From assembly GCF_036370855.1 (NCBI RefSeq), contig NC_088105.1:6577619-6641618 (forward strand): 64,000 bases of DNA. The letters are read 5' to 3'. This stretch comes from Dromaius novaehollandiae (lineage: Eukaryota; Chordata; Aves; Casuariiformes; Dromaiidae). The first letter of the stretch is position 1, and each line of letters begins with the position of its first letter. The translations under genes were made by a program, and so were the position numbers. Below the pieces are notes generated by a model. It saw only the letters and a program-made list of their open reading frames with translations. It was not told the origin of the DNA and ran no database searches. Shown here one piece after another: positions 35,601 to 49,400 of this stretch.

Positions 35601-37280
35601 TACAGTGAGAAGAATGCATCTTCTTGAATTGATACTCAGTACATAAAATCTATGAGAATCTCTCTGTCACCAAATGGAAACATAGAAACCCACAAGCTAA
35701 AGTTAGGGTCCTGTAACTCTGTTGAGGTACTCTGGCTGTAAAGGCAGACTTAAGCCATGGAAAGAGGGGCACAGTGAAGATAGCTGGATACAAAATAATC
35801 ATAGGCAGAAAGCTAAAAAATGTACTAGCTACCAGTGTGAGTACTGATGGCAGTTTTACAGACATCATAATTTTGTTGATTTGGAGGATTTGATTTGTAC
35901 AAATGTGTTTAAACAAATAACTGTAAATAAGTGTAACCATCAGTTCAGAAGAGTAAATTTTTCCTATTAATAGTCAATTTAAAAATAAAAAGGGGGGGTG
36001 TGTGGAATACACTTGTGATGGCTAATAATTCACCACAACCAACCATTAAAACTGAGAACCATTAATAATGGAAAAAACAAATAAAAATACAGAGGGCTAG
36101 AAAGATGAAAGCAGTACACAGATGGTTAGTGGGAGACCTGTTATGTATGTATATTTTTGTCAAAATATGTATTAATGAACAACATTTGGTTGTATCATGG
36201 ATCATATGATATTTGACACCAATCCTGCATAGAATTAAGCACATGCTTCATGTGAAGTGTGGGATAGTTCTGTTGCTGAAGCAAGACTTTATCCAAATAA
36301 AAGCTATATGCATTTGAAAACATTTTTTATAACTAGAGAAGTGCACAAGTGTTTTCAGGCATGAGTATTTTTTTTAACTAAATTAAGTGTTGCCATTTCC
36401 ACTTAATGTTTATGCAACTATCATTATAAATGATTAGGAGAAGGATGTAAAAGATAATGAATTTTGAGCACTCAAATATACAAGGTGAAATTCTCAACCG
36501 AGTGAAGTGAATGCAAGCTTCATCATTAAATGGAAACAGATTCACTAACCTTTTCTGTTCTCTTTATCAACAAATGCAATCTAATATCTGATAACAATAG
36601 GTCTGCAAACCAGGGCTTGATTATATTACTGCTTGTGGAGCCAACTTTTTTTTTCTTTAAATCACAGTGTGTGTTTATTGAAAACAGTTTTCAGTATTTT
36701 GATATGTAACCTTCTGTATAATACAGTTGCACGTAAGAACAGAAATCTAAAATTGATCTTTTTGTAGCTGTGTTGTGTCTGTTCCTTGTGTATTTTTTAC
36801 ATTCTATACTGTATAGCAGCTGATTATCTTACTGACGAAGTATACTGTCCTGCCTTTGGCATTACAGAATCAAAGAAGAACAAATTTATTTCTGTTTATT
36901 TAAGTAACAGCAAAATTTCCTCCATGACCTCTACATTTTTTTTACTTTTGATAGTGATGTATGAAGCAAGAAAAACAGTTTGACTTTCAGATACACAACA
37001 GAGGTTATGCTGGCAGTAAACAAAATCCTCTTTCAAATATCTGCAGGAAGCAAGCTTGATGTGGAATTCGCTAAGGGAAAAGAACCTGGAATATAGGTAG
37101 ATAGCAATAGAACTGTAGTTCTCAAATACATTAAAGAATATGAATGAAAGATGATATGGAAATACTTGCAGTTGCAAATCATTGTTTCTGTGTGTTTTCC
37201 TACTTAATCATTTGCTGTATGCATATAACAGTTCTGTAAACATGTATTCACCTGTTAAAAATGCAATAATTAAAATGTTA
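32626..37280. other. Probable intronic or non-coding block after the 73-nt exon
   Basis: AT-rich. A perfect tandem duplication of an 18-bp unit lies at 34401-34436. No second convincing exon with matching phase was found. Confidence 0.5.
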
Positions 37281-37314
37281 CTAGTTTTCAAGAAGCATAT
37301 AGCAGCTTGAAATA

Positions 37315-37342
37315 TTCTAGAATATTCAAGAATATTCTAGAA
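37315..37342. promoter_or_regulatory. Six-unit perfect heat-shock-element array
   Basis: TTC and GAA alternate six times with exactly two bases between each (TTC TA GAA TA TTC AA GAA TA TTC TA GAA), the ideal HSF1 trimer site doubled. The same bases form three tandem copies of a 10-mer (AATATTCTAG with two changes in the middle unit, 37311-37340), so it may have arisen by slippage. A two-unit site TTCAAGAA lies just upstream at 37287-37294. No promoter or transcript is evident next to it. Confidence 0.6.
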
Positions 37343-39234
37343 GCATATATATATTTAGCTGTATTGGCTTTTAAAACATGTAAGCTTTACTTTGTTATTA
37401 AAGGGGGGGATTTAAAGAAAAACGTGCAGTAAGTAGCTGCTAAAAATATCTTAAAAAAATGTTCCGTACTTAAAACTGAGAAAAAGACATTGCAGCAATC
37501 TTAAGTCTACCCCCCAGTATATAAATTAAGGTTGGATAATTATCAGATAAATGTTCAAGAGCCATAGTATATAATGAAAATTTTATATGCCTTTGCAGCA
37601 TGATTTGCCATTGGAAATATTTGTACAAGTCAGACGGACATGGAAGAGTAGAGTAATAAAAAAAACCGGATGAAGCGAATTATTTGGGATAGAGAACTTT
37701 TCAGTCATTTCCAAGCTAATCTAATTCCTTTGGCATGTTGAATGAAAACTTCTCACAATACTTGAGTGCAGGACACAGCCTTCTGAGTCTTTTTTTTCTA
37801 GAGCATACAGAGTACATGTATTCATGTAAAACGGGTGTAGGGCTGTGTGTGTGTCTGTATGGCATACAATGAGGGGGAAAAAAAGTTGATGGAAATGTTT
37901 TCCTTCTTTGCCAGCAAGTTTGCTTTAAAAACTCCGTTCTTTAAATATTGGGTAACAGGCTAACTTGTCACCCATAGACAGCGAAAGATTTTCAAGAGGC
38001 AGAAGGTACTTGCAGAAAGTACTTGCAGTGAAATAAATAAATGCTTAATCTAATAAGCTTTTATTTGACATCTCTGAAAGGACCTTTCATGCACCTACCT
38101 AAATTTGGTCTTTTTCCTTCACTTCCCCAAGTGAGGATTCCTCTGCCAACTCAGACTGTATTGGTTACTTACAATTCTAGCTGGCCTTTTACATTACATT
38201 CATTCTCCCTGGCTGGGCAGAGCAAAGAGCGACCTTCTGTTCAACTCACTGGATTATTTTAAAATACTGGTCTTATCAGCTTAATGTTGCAATAATTGTT
38301 CTTTTTTCCTGTTTATACTATGCTGTTTTTTTGACTCCAGGACAATCCCCTTATTTATCATTTTATTTCACTAAAAATGATGCTGATACAATATGAATTA
38401 TCTCTACTTTATAGCATCTATCATTTAGAATGAAGTTCAGTATCTGAACTTTGCAGCCTCCGGCATGTTATCAGCTGCCATCCAGATAGGTCAATCATTT
38501 GTAACATGTTAACTCCAATGCTTTATTTTCCTTCATAAGTTGCAAGGTCACCTTAAACCCTGGAAAAGGCCTAAAGAGCAGCGAAAGATGAGTGGGCAAG
38601 GAAGTGATGTGTTCAGTGTTGCTGTAACTTGGATGCTGCCAAACAGAATGCTATCTAAAATACTAATAGTGTATCATAAGAAGGCAAAGCAATTTAGTGA
38701 AATACCACAGTGGTTAGTCAGATCCTTCTCTGCCAGAAATTTTGTGTCTGGTTCCAGAAAATGCCATTGCAACTCAGAATTTTTATTCTTGCCCTACCTA
38801 GGCCCACAATTCACAAAATAGCTGGCTCCCTTTGAGTCTTTTTTCTAGTTCTCCATAGCTTTTATGACTCCTACCTAGACTCTCAGGATAAAGCTGACAA
38901 GTTGTTGATTCCTAATTTAATAAGGAAACCAAATGTCTTCCTCATATCACTGTTCTGAGGAAGTCACCAGAAGTACTCTGCTTTTTGTCTGAATTTCAGG
39001 GAGCTGGTATTAAAGAAAGCTGCATTGACCGGTGAGGTATGTGTATTTATTATATTTTTGGCTTTAGTGCTCCTTTCAGTAGTCGAGATTGCATCACTGT
39101 GAACATTTGTACCTGTTCTGGAAAAGATGAGAGTTGTGAACTGCAAATTTTCCATGAAACTATTTTCTCAAAACTGTTGAGAGTAACTTAATCTACAAAG
39201 GACAGAAGATCTTAACAAAGCAGGATATCTCACA
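37343..39234. other. Non-coding block
   Basis: AT-rich with no recognised exon. A small local duplication (AAGTACTTGCAG type) lies near 38007-38029. Confidence 0.6.
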
Positions 39235-39570
39235 AGCACAATAGGAGATGAAATTCATTGTGACAGCTGCAAGGTAAGGCACACTGGAAGGAACAATTGA
39301 TACATTGATGGGATCTAAATTAACTGTAACTACTCAGGGAAAAAGTCCTAGCTGTCATTGTGAACAGCTCAGTGAAAACCTCTGCCTAGTGTTCAGTCAT
39401 GATTAAAAGCCAAACAAGACGTTACAATGTGCTAAGGAGAGAATAGAGAATACTTTTGAAAATGCTGTAAGGCTGTTCTGTAAATCAGTGTGTGAGCTCA
39501 CCTTGAACCATGTGTTCAGTTTTATCACCCCATCTCAAAAAGGATGCATCAGAAATAAAGAATAGAGGCC
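39235..39570 (+). mobile_element. Old CR1 LINE fragment (3' part of ORF2)
   Basis: Degenerate match to the CR1 ORF2 tail: AAGTCCTAGCTGTCATTGTGAACAG..CAGTGAAAAC, then GTGTTCAGTTTTATCACCCCATCTCAAAAAGGAT (about 39342-39547), the CR1 text that encodes the C-terminal region after the reverse transcriptase. No open frame survives. Confidence 0.65.
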
Positions 39571-40400
39571 CTGAAAGTCTACCTTTTCAGGGAGATTATT
39601 GGGTCAAATTCCTTCTTTGATTAATACCCTGTGCTGTCCCTTTGAAATCAAGTTCTTCTCCAGGTTACAAATCACTATAGAATATGACCTATTTAATTTA
39701 GAGAAGAGATATATAAAAATGCTTGTGGTGAAGATAGGCAAACTAACGGATGACACACTGCAAACAGATGCTTTTACTTCCCTTTTTGAACAACCCTCAC
39801 TCTTCAAGTGACCAGCAATGCATAAAGGGAAATACAAGCATATGATTTTATAAATAGACATCTGATACTTCCTTTATACAAAATATATCCTTTTTCTTCC
39901 ACTGGTTGTTCCTGGTTAAAAATAATTTGGGGAGTTGGAGAGGAGGGTGAAGATACAAACTTTATAAACAGAAGTAAGGATTGGAAAGCAGAATGCAAAA
40001 CGGATTCAGGAAGAATGACTCGAAATGGAGGGCAACTCAGACGAAGGTGCGGAGAACTGCAGGAGAAAGATACTGACCTCACTGATGAAGGAGATAGAAC
40101 CAGGGGCCAATATGCAAAAATACGAGAGTTGATAAACAGGGTAACAAGAGTTGGAGCACAATTCTGAGAAACTTGATAAAGTCTTAGAGGACATGATGTG
40201 TTGAAGCAGGGAAGAGGTACAAATTGCACCCAGGTACAAATTGCACCCATGTCTGTGGTGTTGCTGCAGAAAAACCACCTGGTTGCTGAACAGGTCAGTT
40301 GGTATGTTTGATCAGGATTTTGACAAGGCCTGCAGCGTGGGTTTACATTAATTTGTGGCTGGCCTAAGAAAGACTGTTTAGGCACTAATTGGAAAACTTT
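39571..40400. other. Unassigned segment with long open frames on both strands
   Basis: The minus strand is open for 193 codons (40385-39804), and a plus-strand frame is also open for about 70 codons over 39950-40165. The peptides resemble no family I recognise. A perfect 17-bp tandem duplication (40216-40249) adds 17 bases and so shifts frame, arguing against selection on the minus-strand frame. Probably non-coding. Confidence 0.4.
40216..40249 (+). repeat. 17-bp perfect tandem duplication
   Basis: GGTACAAATTGCACCCA occurs twice head to tail with no differences, so it is recent. Confidence 0.95.
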
Positions 40401-43249
40401 GAGTGCTCCTATGCTTGAAACATTGTTGCCTTGACAAACTCAGAAGTTCTTACTCTAGCAAAGCAAAATGAGCTGGTTATTAGTAATGAAAGCTGATCAC
40501 AGAGGGAGATGCTCAGGCTGTGAATCTAACTCATAACAAGCAGAAGAGCAAGATTTCAGCAGGGCAAAAAAAGAACATTTTGTTCTCTTGTTACATGCCT
40601 TGGCAGGGGAGAAAGCCCAAGTGGAGCATGTCACAGAGACTCTGAATCTCTGAGCTCAATTATGTGATTTACAAGGGAAGTACACAGGAAGAAAAATCTG
40701 CTCTTGAGACTCATCTTTCTTGGTTTGGTTAATACACACTATGATCCATTTATAATGACAGTTCACATTGCTGTCTCCACTGAACCAATCTAGAAGGGGG
40801 CAAGCAATGGTACTTGCTCCATCTTCCCCAATTTCCCCTTTTCTTTCCTGAGGTACCAAAATCTGAGAAATCCCAGCTCAAAGGGATTGTTCTGATTGCC
40901 CTTGCATGGGTGCATACGGGATAAAGAAGGTTTTCCTATGAGTGTTAAAGGATAAACCACAATACAGACCATTGTCTACTTAAAGTGATTTCCTTTAGTA
41001 TTAGGTAGTTTCAAGCAGAATTGAATAAAGGCATATGTTTTATTTTTCTTCTTGGTTTATTGGCTAAATTGCTGGATTTAAAGAATGAGTAATTCTGTGG
41101 GTAGGAGACTGAATATTTCCTCTTGGTTTCTTACTAGAGCTTGGTTGAACTATTTATTACGGTGACAGGTATATTCATCAAACGTGTGTGTGAACAAATT
41201 TCATCCTGTGGGCTGTGCATGACAGTTCGTCACGGTCACTGGAGTCACATGGCCATGCAGTTCGCTATTTAGATAACATAACCTCTGTAACTGCAAAGAG
41301 TGCCAGAACAATTCACAGCAACTTTGGTTTGCTCAGGGCTCTTTAGGGAGCAAAAGACAGTAGAAGAGAAGCAGGCTTCAGGAATTTAATTAGGGATGTA
41401 GGAAATAGTCTCCTCTTCTACTGCAGGACCGTGACATTATGTCTGTGTAAATGGCCTTGGTTGTCAAGTGAGGATTTGCATAGACTTTATGAACATTAAT
41501 GATGTATTCCCCTGGGAATGGTTTCAGTCCAACAGTGTATACTGCAAAGGTGAAATAGCACTTGTGCGGTTCTTAACAGTGTCCCTTACCAAAAGTGATT
41601 ACCCAAGTGCATCTACTGTGTGCAGAAAACTATAGTTAGATATCATTTTATGATAACTCTTGGCAAATGGACAATTACTAACTTTTCTCATGGTAATTGG
41701 CGTTTTCCTCAGTAAGGTCACAAAAGGCTTTTGCAAGCTGTCTATTAACTGTGCATCTCAACTTTTCTTACGTAGTGTGAAACACATTTTACATACAGTT
41801 TTTCAATGTTCATGGAAAAAATTTAACTTCTCAGCAGTAGTTTTGTGAAGTGAACCAGTTTTGCATGACAGTAACTGCTCCAGTTCCTAAAACTAGCAGC
41901 AAGCCTGACATAGATATCTGTAAAGTATTACTGTTTGGTCTCTTCTCTTTCCTTTTTTGGGAACAGTTATAGAGAAAGTGTGACATCTCTGCATAAAGAA
42001 AGAATTTTCTTAAACAGTATTCTCCTGTCTCCAACACAAACACAAGTAATTAGGATAACAAAAATACTATTCATCAATGTTATTACAGGAAGCATAGCAC
42101 TTTAGACAGTGACAACTGAGCCATTGTAGTCAAGTGTCTAGACAACAAGCTGTGGCAGGTGCAGACAATAAACCAGCTTGGGTACACCTCACACTATTTA
42201 AAATTCTTTATGGAGCTGCTTTGTGAGTAAGATTGCAGGAGAAGCAAGCAAAAGGTGAAAAATCTCAGTTATAAAAGTTTCAACACAATTTCTAGAGAGG
42301 GCAAGCATAAAAGTTTACAGTTCCCATTATGGCTTTCTCTGAACCAGACAAACCCCTGAGATTACGGTAAGGCAGGCATGCCAGGGTTATAAATATATTT
42401 ATAGGAAGCACTGGTGCAGTGAGTAAATGGGCTGTTGCTTCCAGCAAGCTCCCAGGAGTAATCACACATGGGCTCCACAGCTTCTCCAAGGGCAGGCATC
42501 CTGACAGGCTCTTCCCACAAACAGCAGGTAGCAATGAACTTTCAGCAGTCTCCGGGTGTGCCCTGAAGCAGATATGTCATGCAGGCTCTTTCTTGCTGCA
42601 GCAAATAAGTACTCTGTGCAGCCAAATATACTCTTGGTGTGAATATATAACCTACACATGTAGCTATTGAGTTTCTCAGGTGCATCTGAGAAGCAATGAA
42701 CCCAGGAGAAGGTGGGAAGAAATGTAGGGCGTTCATGCTTTTCCTTCTGCTTACCTGCCTACCACATTCCTCTCCTTCCTCCTGGAAATACTGAATTACA
42801 TATTGTGGATTCAAATGTGTGTGGATACCAGGAGTGTAAGGACATCTGCTTTGTGAGAATATCTGGTTAACGGCTGTTCAAAATAAAAGAGCACACTTGC
42901 CCAACTGAACCCATGCCTGATCACTGCGGTATATCCTGTCGTCTTACTCATGCTATTTCTGGCTATTTTTTCTGTGTGCGTTCTCTATTTTGTTTTGTGT
43001 GTGTGTGCGTGCATGTGCTCACACTAGCAAAATTTGAACTGGACTAGCTGGCAAGCAGGACAGGAGGTCCGAGTGCAAGGCGCTGGACATAGAGGTCAGG
43101 GGTGGTTATTTGTGTGTGCGTGCTCTGTGCTCCTGTGGGTGCCAGCGAAGGCAGTGCTCTGTGTGGTTCTGCGTGGCCAGCTGTTTGGTCTCCACGTGCA
43201 TGTGGGTATGTGCCTCTCTGGGGTATGCTCTCCACCTCGCTGTGGGCTG
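40401..43249. other. Non-coding block
   Basis: No gene recognised. A TG-rich stretch lies near 42996-43017. Confidence 0.6.
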
Positions 43250-43495
43250 GACCGATGGGGCAGAGTGCAGCCTCAGCAAGTTTGCCAGCGATACAAAACT
43301 GAGAGGAGTGGCTGATGCACCAGAGGGCTGTGCTGCTGTTAAGGGGGACCTCAAGAGGCTGGAGCGGTGAGCAGAGAGGAGCCTCATGAAGTTCAACGAA
43401 GGGAAGTGCAGAGTCCTCCACCTAAGGAGGAATAACCCCATGCATCAGGACAGGCTGGGGTCTGAGCTAATGGAGAGGAGCTCTGCAGAGAAGAG
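43250..43495 (+). mobile_element. CR1 LINE fragment (reverse-transcriptase C-terminal part)
   Basis: The translation gives CSLSKFASDTKLRGVADAPE followed, after a short gap in frame, by sequence like LMKFNEGKC..LHLRRNNPMHQ, the well-known region downstream of the CR1 RT catalytic motif. It is a short, 5'- and 3'-truncated piece with a stop near 43368. It is younger than the other CR1 copies in this window. Confidence 0.85.
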
Positions 43496-46400
43496 CATAC
43501 TTAGTCTATTAGTATGATGGTAATACTATACTTTTAGTGTAAGTACTATTACCTCTAATCTGTTAATTTGCTACTCTAAATACAAATTTTCTTCTCCAGG
43601 ATCAGCTCTCTCACCAAACAAGTTCATAGCAACTGAAAGATGAAATGCATGCAAAAATGAAATGAAATCTTGCAAGTGTAGTCACAAAATAACCAGGTAA
43701 TTGTGACCGTTATAAAGGGATATCACATGGAAATCTGAGTTAGGAAGAATTAATACAGCCCAATAATTTTACAGTGAAAGTAATGGTGAGTAAAATGTTC
43801 CCACTTAACTTTGCAAACAACTTTTATCTCCAGAACTTCAATGACCATAGTAAAACACTGAAGTTTTTAGATGGTATTTTATCATTGTTAGGGTTTATAA
43901 ACCAATATAGGAAAAAATCTTAATAAATACTAGTTAAAATGAAGCAACAGAAACCTTCTGGCAGGGGTGACTTTTTAATAAAAAATAGAAGTAAGACATT
44001 TAAGACATCAGTTATCTGGAAGACTTTGTTGTTGTTCTCCACAGTTTCTCTCTTCTTAAATTAGTCTCTAGTTGTAGATTGCAGAACAGACGGGCAGAAA
44101 TTTTAGTGCTCAGCCTTATTAATAAATGGAGGTATGCTTTTTTTCCTGACATCCTTAAAATAGTGTCTTTCTTGCATTTCCGTATAAGTAGACATTTATT
44201 TCAGGTTCATTGTTCTAGCTTAGAACTGGAGTGTTTGCATGGTAAGGCTCCAGTTCCTAGAATGCATTAGGCTACCTCTTAATTTTAATCAAGTTGTCAA
44301 ATGGATCTGAAACAGCAAGAACAGGCCGGATATTGTCCTTGTTCCACTGTGAACCTGCTGTTTTGTTCTACTGAATTTCAGCTTTAATTAGAAAGAAACA
44401 ACTGTTCTTTCACACTGTTGTAGCCACAAAGAAAATCTCAGAGAAGACCAGAAAGGAAGTATAAGTCAGGCAATACAAGCACTAAGGCCTGTGTGTGGCA
44501 TCACTCACCTTAATGAGGCTTTTACTCCATGTGGTATTTAACAGTATTATAATTGTTCCTTTGGTAGAAGGGAGAGGAAGAGATAGGGTTGTAAATAGTA
44601 TCTAGAAAACGAGTGCTGGTGACGTAGGTGAGCAGTATTCCGTAAGTGTTTCACATACATTTCTAACAGCTTCTTGCTGGGAAGGAGCCCAGCACACACA
44701 ATCCATGAATTCATGAAGGGAATGAAAATCCATGAAGGAATGAAATCCCTCTGAAGGGAGTTCAGACAAAACAAGGGAGACAATCTTTATGCATTGAAAC
44801 TCATTAGAAGTTGTTTCTAAAGGCCATTAATTTCTCCTTCAGTTCCCTCAACAAGTTGCATTCATACCATGAGGCTGGCCAGAAACTGTTCATTAGCATT
44901 GGTTAATCTGAGGGTTAATAAAATATTCTGCTGCTTTTTTACTTCAGTGTGTACTTTATCACCGTATGGAAACATGCTCCGTTTTATCGCTTTGTGAGTT
45001 TCTGTTATCCTGTTTTAGCTAGAGAACATCATGCCATATAGGTGTTGATCTGACAGCTTTGATCCCCTTCTGTACTGTCACTTCTTGCCCTGTTTCTTGG
45101 GTATGATCTTAACGGAGGCTAAGAGTTCCTTAGAGACCGGGAGTGCCAAGCGCCAGCTTAGGGCTTAAGCGCCGTAGATAACTGCCCAAGTCTTAAGTAG
45201 ACTGTCGGTGGAGTAGGAAACAGCAGACTGCCTGTTTTGTGCAAGCCAGAGAAGACAGAGAATTAACTGTTTCAGAACAATGTATTTCTTTTCCTACTTG
45301 CTCAGCCTTTTCTGCTGTTGCTGTTAATAAAGAGGTAGAGCGTATGGCGTGGTAACTACTCAGTCATAGACTTGCACACCTTTTTTTTCCCCGAAGCCCT
45401 AGAACTAACTGTGCTGCTACAGCAAAACACAATTTTGCTTATTCTCCAGAGAAAAAACAGGTCCACACAAGATATATAAGATTATGCACTTCTGCAACAC
45501 TAATGCATCCTGACTGAGGCCTTTTAGCATACTCATAATAGAAATAAAAAAGAATAGATGTGTCACATACGGGAAAAAGTGCTTCATGTAACTGTGATGT
45601 TTTTCAGCTGCAATTGTAAGCACCTAGGGGGTGAGTGGTACCGTGTGCTTGTACAGACAATGAGAAGTCTCAATACTGAATAAATCTTCTGGGAGCTAAT
45701 GTAATATAAGAGTTTACTACTATCACTATGAATAAGATTCTGCCTGCTTGGGATCACAGTGAATGTTGTTTCCTTCAAGACTATATACCGCTCCGGTAAT
45801 CTCTGAATATCATAATTTCCAGAGAGGTATGTTATTATGATAAATTTATTGCATTTCTGAATAAATTTTCATGTCCATTTCTGTTTATGAGAAAACTCAA
45901 GCAGCAGCTTAGTCCTAATAAATGTGGAATTACCTATGGTAAAACATTTGCTTATTTGATCCATTTGTGTTAGGATATACTAAAATCTGCATTGTCATAA
46001 GGATTTGGTCATCTCATAATCTCTATTTATTCTTCCCACAACACTTTGAAATACAGTGTTGCCCACACGTTTTATAGATAAGGAAAAGCAAGATGAAGCT
46101 AGGAACTAAGAGGAGTATTTAGCCATTAAGTCTTTGAAAATCAGGATGTAGTATTGCTTAAGATTAAAATTAAGGAGTCTCATTTAACAAGACTGTGATA
46201 TTCACATGTCAAATCTAGCATTTCTATGAAGAGTTTACTGTTGATAAAGAAGTCATTTCCAGAAGAATTAAGGACATTAATGAATTATTTTGAAGTGTTT
46301 CAAATTATCAATGTTAGAATATGACTCAACAGCTGGGTGAAATACCATGAAAACTTTTGTGATACATAGTTTGTCCTTATATATTTTTTCAAACAGAATT

Positions 46401-49400
46401 GGTGCTAAGGTGGAGATTTTTCTCAAAAACTGTTGGGCAAAGTGAGCTGTGTGGTAAAGTACAAAACACTTGCCAGTTTTATCCATTATCTTTCCTTGTT
46501 GTGGACTGGGTTGTGTATGGTTGGCCATATAAATCACAGGCTACTATTGTTTCAATGGTTTGGGGTGGATATACAGAGTAATAGGTGTCAGTTACTGTGG
46601 TTTAATTTTAACAGCTTAAAATGTAGTAGGTATGAAGGCCTTTCTCCAGCCAACCTCTTCCTAGCTGAAAACAATGTTTAAGACAGCTTTCAGTAGGGAG
46701 GTCAGCAGGAAAAATCATGTGGAGACTCTCATAGACCAAATAAGAGCAGAAAGACAGGAAAGTGGAGCAGAGTCAGACAGAGTATGTATGAAAATCTGTA
46801 TGCTTTTTACAGATCCTCCAAATACTAGTAAATCCGTAGAAGTCTGGTTTAAAATGTACTGTGGCTGTAGGTAAGCCACTCCTCAGCAAAGGATTCTGGG
46901 AAAATGTTGAGCCACTTCTCATCAATTATTTTCTCCCCATTCTTCCTCAGTGGACCTTTTTTTCTTGCTTTGGTTGAAGAGATCTAGTGCTTAATTAGAA
47001 TACCAGTAGGGATTTTGCAGGTGAAACTTTTGCAATTCACACATCTGTCTTCTTCAGGACGGTTATTAGGCTGGAGCACAGCTCCATTTGTCTCCTTTCA
47101 CAGGCTTCTGACAAACCATTCTTTGTTCCCTATGGGAGTGTGGGAATTGTCATGTAGGCAGAAAATTGACCCTGCATGAGGGAGTCTGTGAATGAAGGAT
47201 TACATTTAAAAACAATCTTAAAACAAGAAGACGAACTTCAATTTGCAACATTAAGTAAAACGTGAAATTGTTGAGGAAAAAGAGAAAAAAATACTTCTTT
47301 GCAGGTTATTAAAATGAAAAATTGTGGCTTAATACTGAAATAACTTACCTGGTGTTGACATTGCTGTATCCTTTCTGAAAACAGAACATCTGGGTCTGTC
47401 TCACCCTGAAGCTTTGAAGAGTAGAAAACATCTTTTTTTTTTTTTCATTTTATCTAGGAGAGCCTAGTCTTACTATGGAGAAGTGTGACTGCTTTACACA
47501 GAGGGTCCTTTTCGTGGGTACATCTTTCTTACAAACAGCTCACTAAACCACTGAGACAAGCCTACATAAAATGTGCTTCTGGGATGCGTTTTTCCTATTC
47601 TCAGCTTTCTGCACTTTCCTGCACCTTGTCCTTTGATACCTCAGGGCTGAGCAGCATCTCGGAGCACCTGCAACAGGTCTGATAACTTGAGGCAAAGCTC
47701 TGTTGCTGAAGTTTATGCAATTTATTGCTCGAGTAATTGTCACCACCGAATTGTTTATTGGAAGGCTGATGGTTTAGACTACTGTTGGAATCATTGCTCT
47801 TCAGGAGCAAAGAGGCAGGAACCGTTAACACGCCTGCCTGCTAATAATTCAACACCTGCTAATAGTTCAGTGCAAGTCCAGCTGAAATTCATAGTTCCTA
47901 AAGAGGGATATGAAGAAGTCCTAGAAGATGGAGTGTATTGCATCTCTGCTCTTTGGATAGCTCCATTCTTAGATTAATTTGATACAGATAAGCATGTGTA
48001 AATATTAACTAACTAGCAACAAATAAATTGGTTTAGATGAGGTTTCTAAATTTAGAAACAAGTTACTCTCTATTCTCTTCACCATATGCTGACATTTTAG
48101 TGCTTTAACAAACCCAATCAAGTCAGTTCTCAGAGATTGCATCCTGTTACTTTTATTCTAGACTAGTTAAATTCTAGATCCTAAAATTTTACTGGCTAGC
48201 ACCAGAAAACAGCACAAAGAGTCAAGAAATGATACACAATCAATACTTCATTCATACTGTCTTCTATTCTGCCTCTTCCTCATATAAATCTGTTAAGTCA
48301 CTTCGCTGCCCTAATTCAAACTTCTCTTCACGATTTTCCTCTTTACCATACCTAACATAGAGCCTAACAATAGCTGTGTCTGGTGTATATATGGGCAGAT
48401 GGTCTTTCCGGAGGAAATTTCTGTTTGTCATATTCGTAGTGATATGTATCTGTTTTACATCCACCCTAAGCCTGAGTTTCAGGAATCATTTTGCATTCCT
48501 ACATATGTTTATGTCAGCTGTCCCACATAACTTAAGAGTTAGTTTAAAGAGTTATTTGTGTGATGATGGTTATCCTGTGGAAGTAGGACTAGATTGCTCA
48601 GAGGTGGTTAGTATTTGGATGCTCAGTTGTTGTCAGAATTTTATTTTTACCACAATGTCAACTCTTAATTAACTTTTATTGTTAGTATTAGTATTAATGA
48701 CTAATGCAACTTCATTTACAGTTTTTGTATTAGAGCTCCGCTGACAATTCTCAAAGAAAGGTGTTTACTCTGTGGCTTTTTACCTTTTAGTATTACTGTA
48801 TATGTGGCTAGATTGCATTTTTCCAGTCTATCTTTCTGCCTCTTTCTCTATCTGCCTGTTGTTGTTTTACTTATATTCATTGTAAGATACTGAGACAATT
48901 ATCACAACAGTGGGGTCTGAAAATGAATGGTAATGTCAGGTAATGTAATGGAAGCTGCTTTATACGTGGCTCTGTTATTTCCAACATCAGACAAATACAT
49001 AAACCTGATAAAATAATAGGAATCAGTCATTTAGAGCAGTACATTTTGTGCTTATTGAAGGCAGTATGTTTTTATTTGTTAAATTATGCTGAAGAAACTT
49101 TTAGAAGAGCAGAAAGTTCACTGGTGCTTTCCTGACCTATTCTGAGGGGGCCCTTTATTTATTGCAGGTTGCCAAGTTACCTTCTGCTTGGTCACTGAAA
49201 TCACTTGACATGAAGCTTTTATCTGCTCGTGGAAGGTTGTTGACCATGCCATTCATTTCAGTAAAGAGTTATTCTGTCGCTTTTAGTCATAGCTGCATAC
49301 GTGTTGTGATGATAATAGTAGAAAACTTTATCTCTTAAAGTGGCAACTGTTATTTTATCCCCTGGAGCAAACTGTCAGGATTCCTAAAGGTCTTATATTA

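Noticed and set aside
39804-40385. 193-codon minus-strand ORF as a retroviral env or novel gene
   Set aside because: Cysteines and N-X-T sites suggested env at first, but no CXXC or TM-like motif is present. A perfect 17-bp duplication would shift the frame, and the opposite strand is also open.
43034-43441. Overlapping ORFs on both strands near 43 kb
   Set aside because: They are shadows of GC-rich sequence and of the CR1 RT fragment at 43250-43495.
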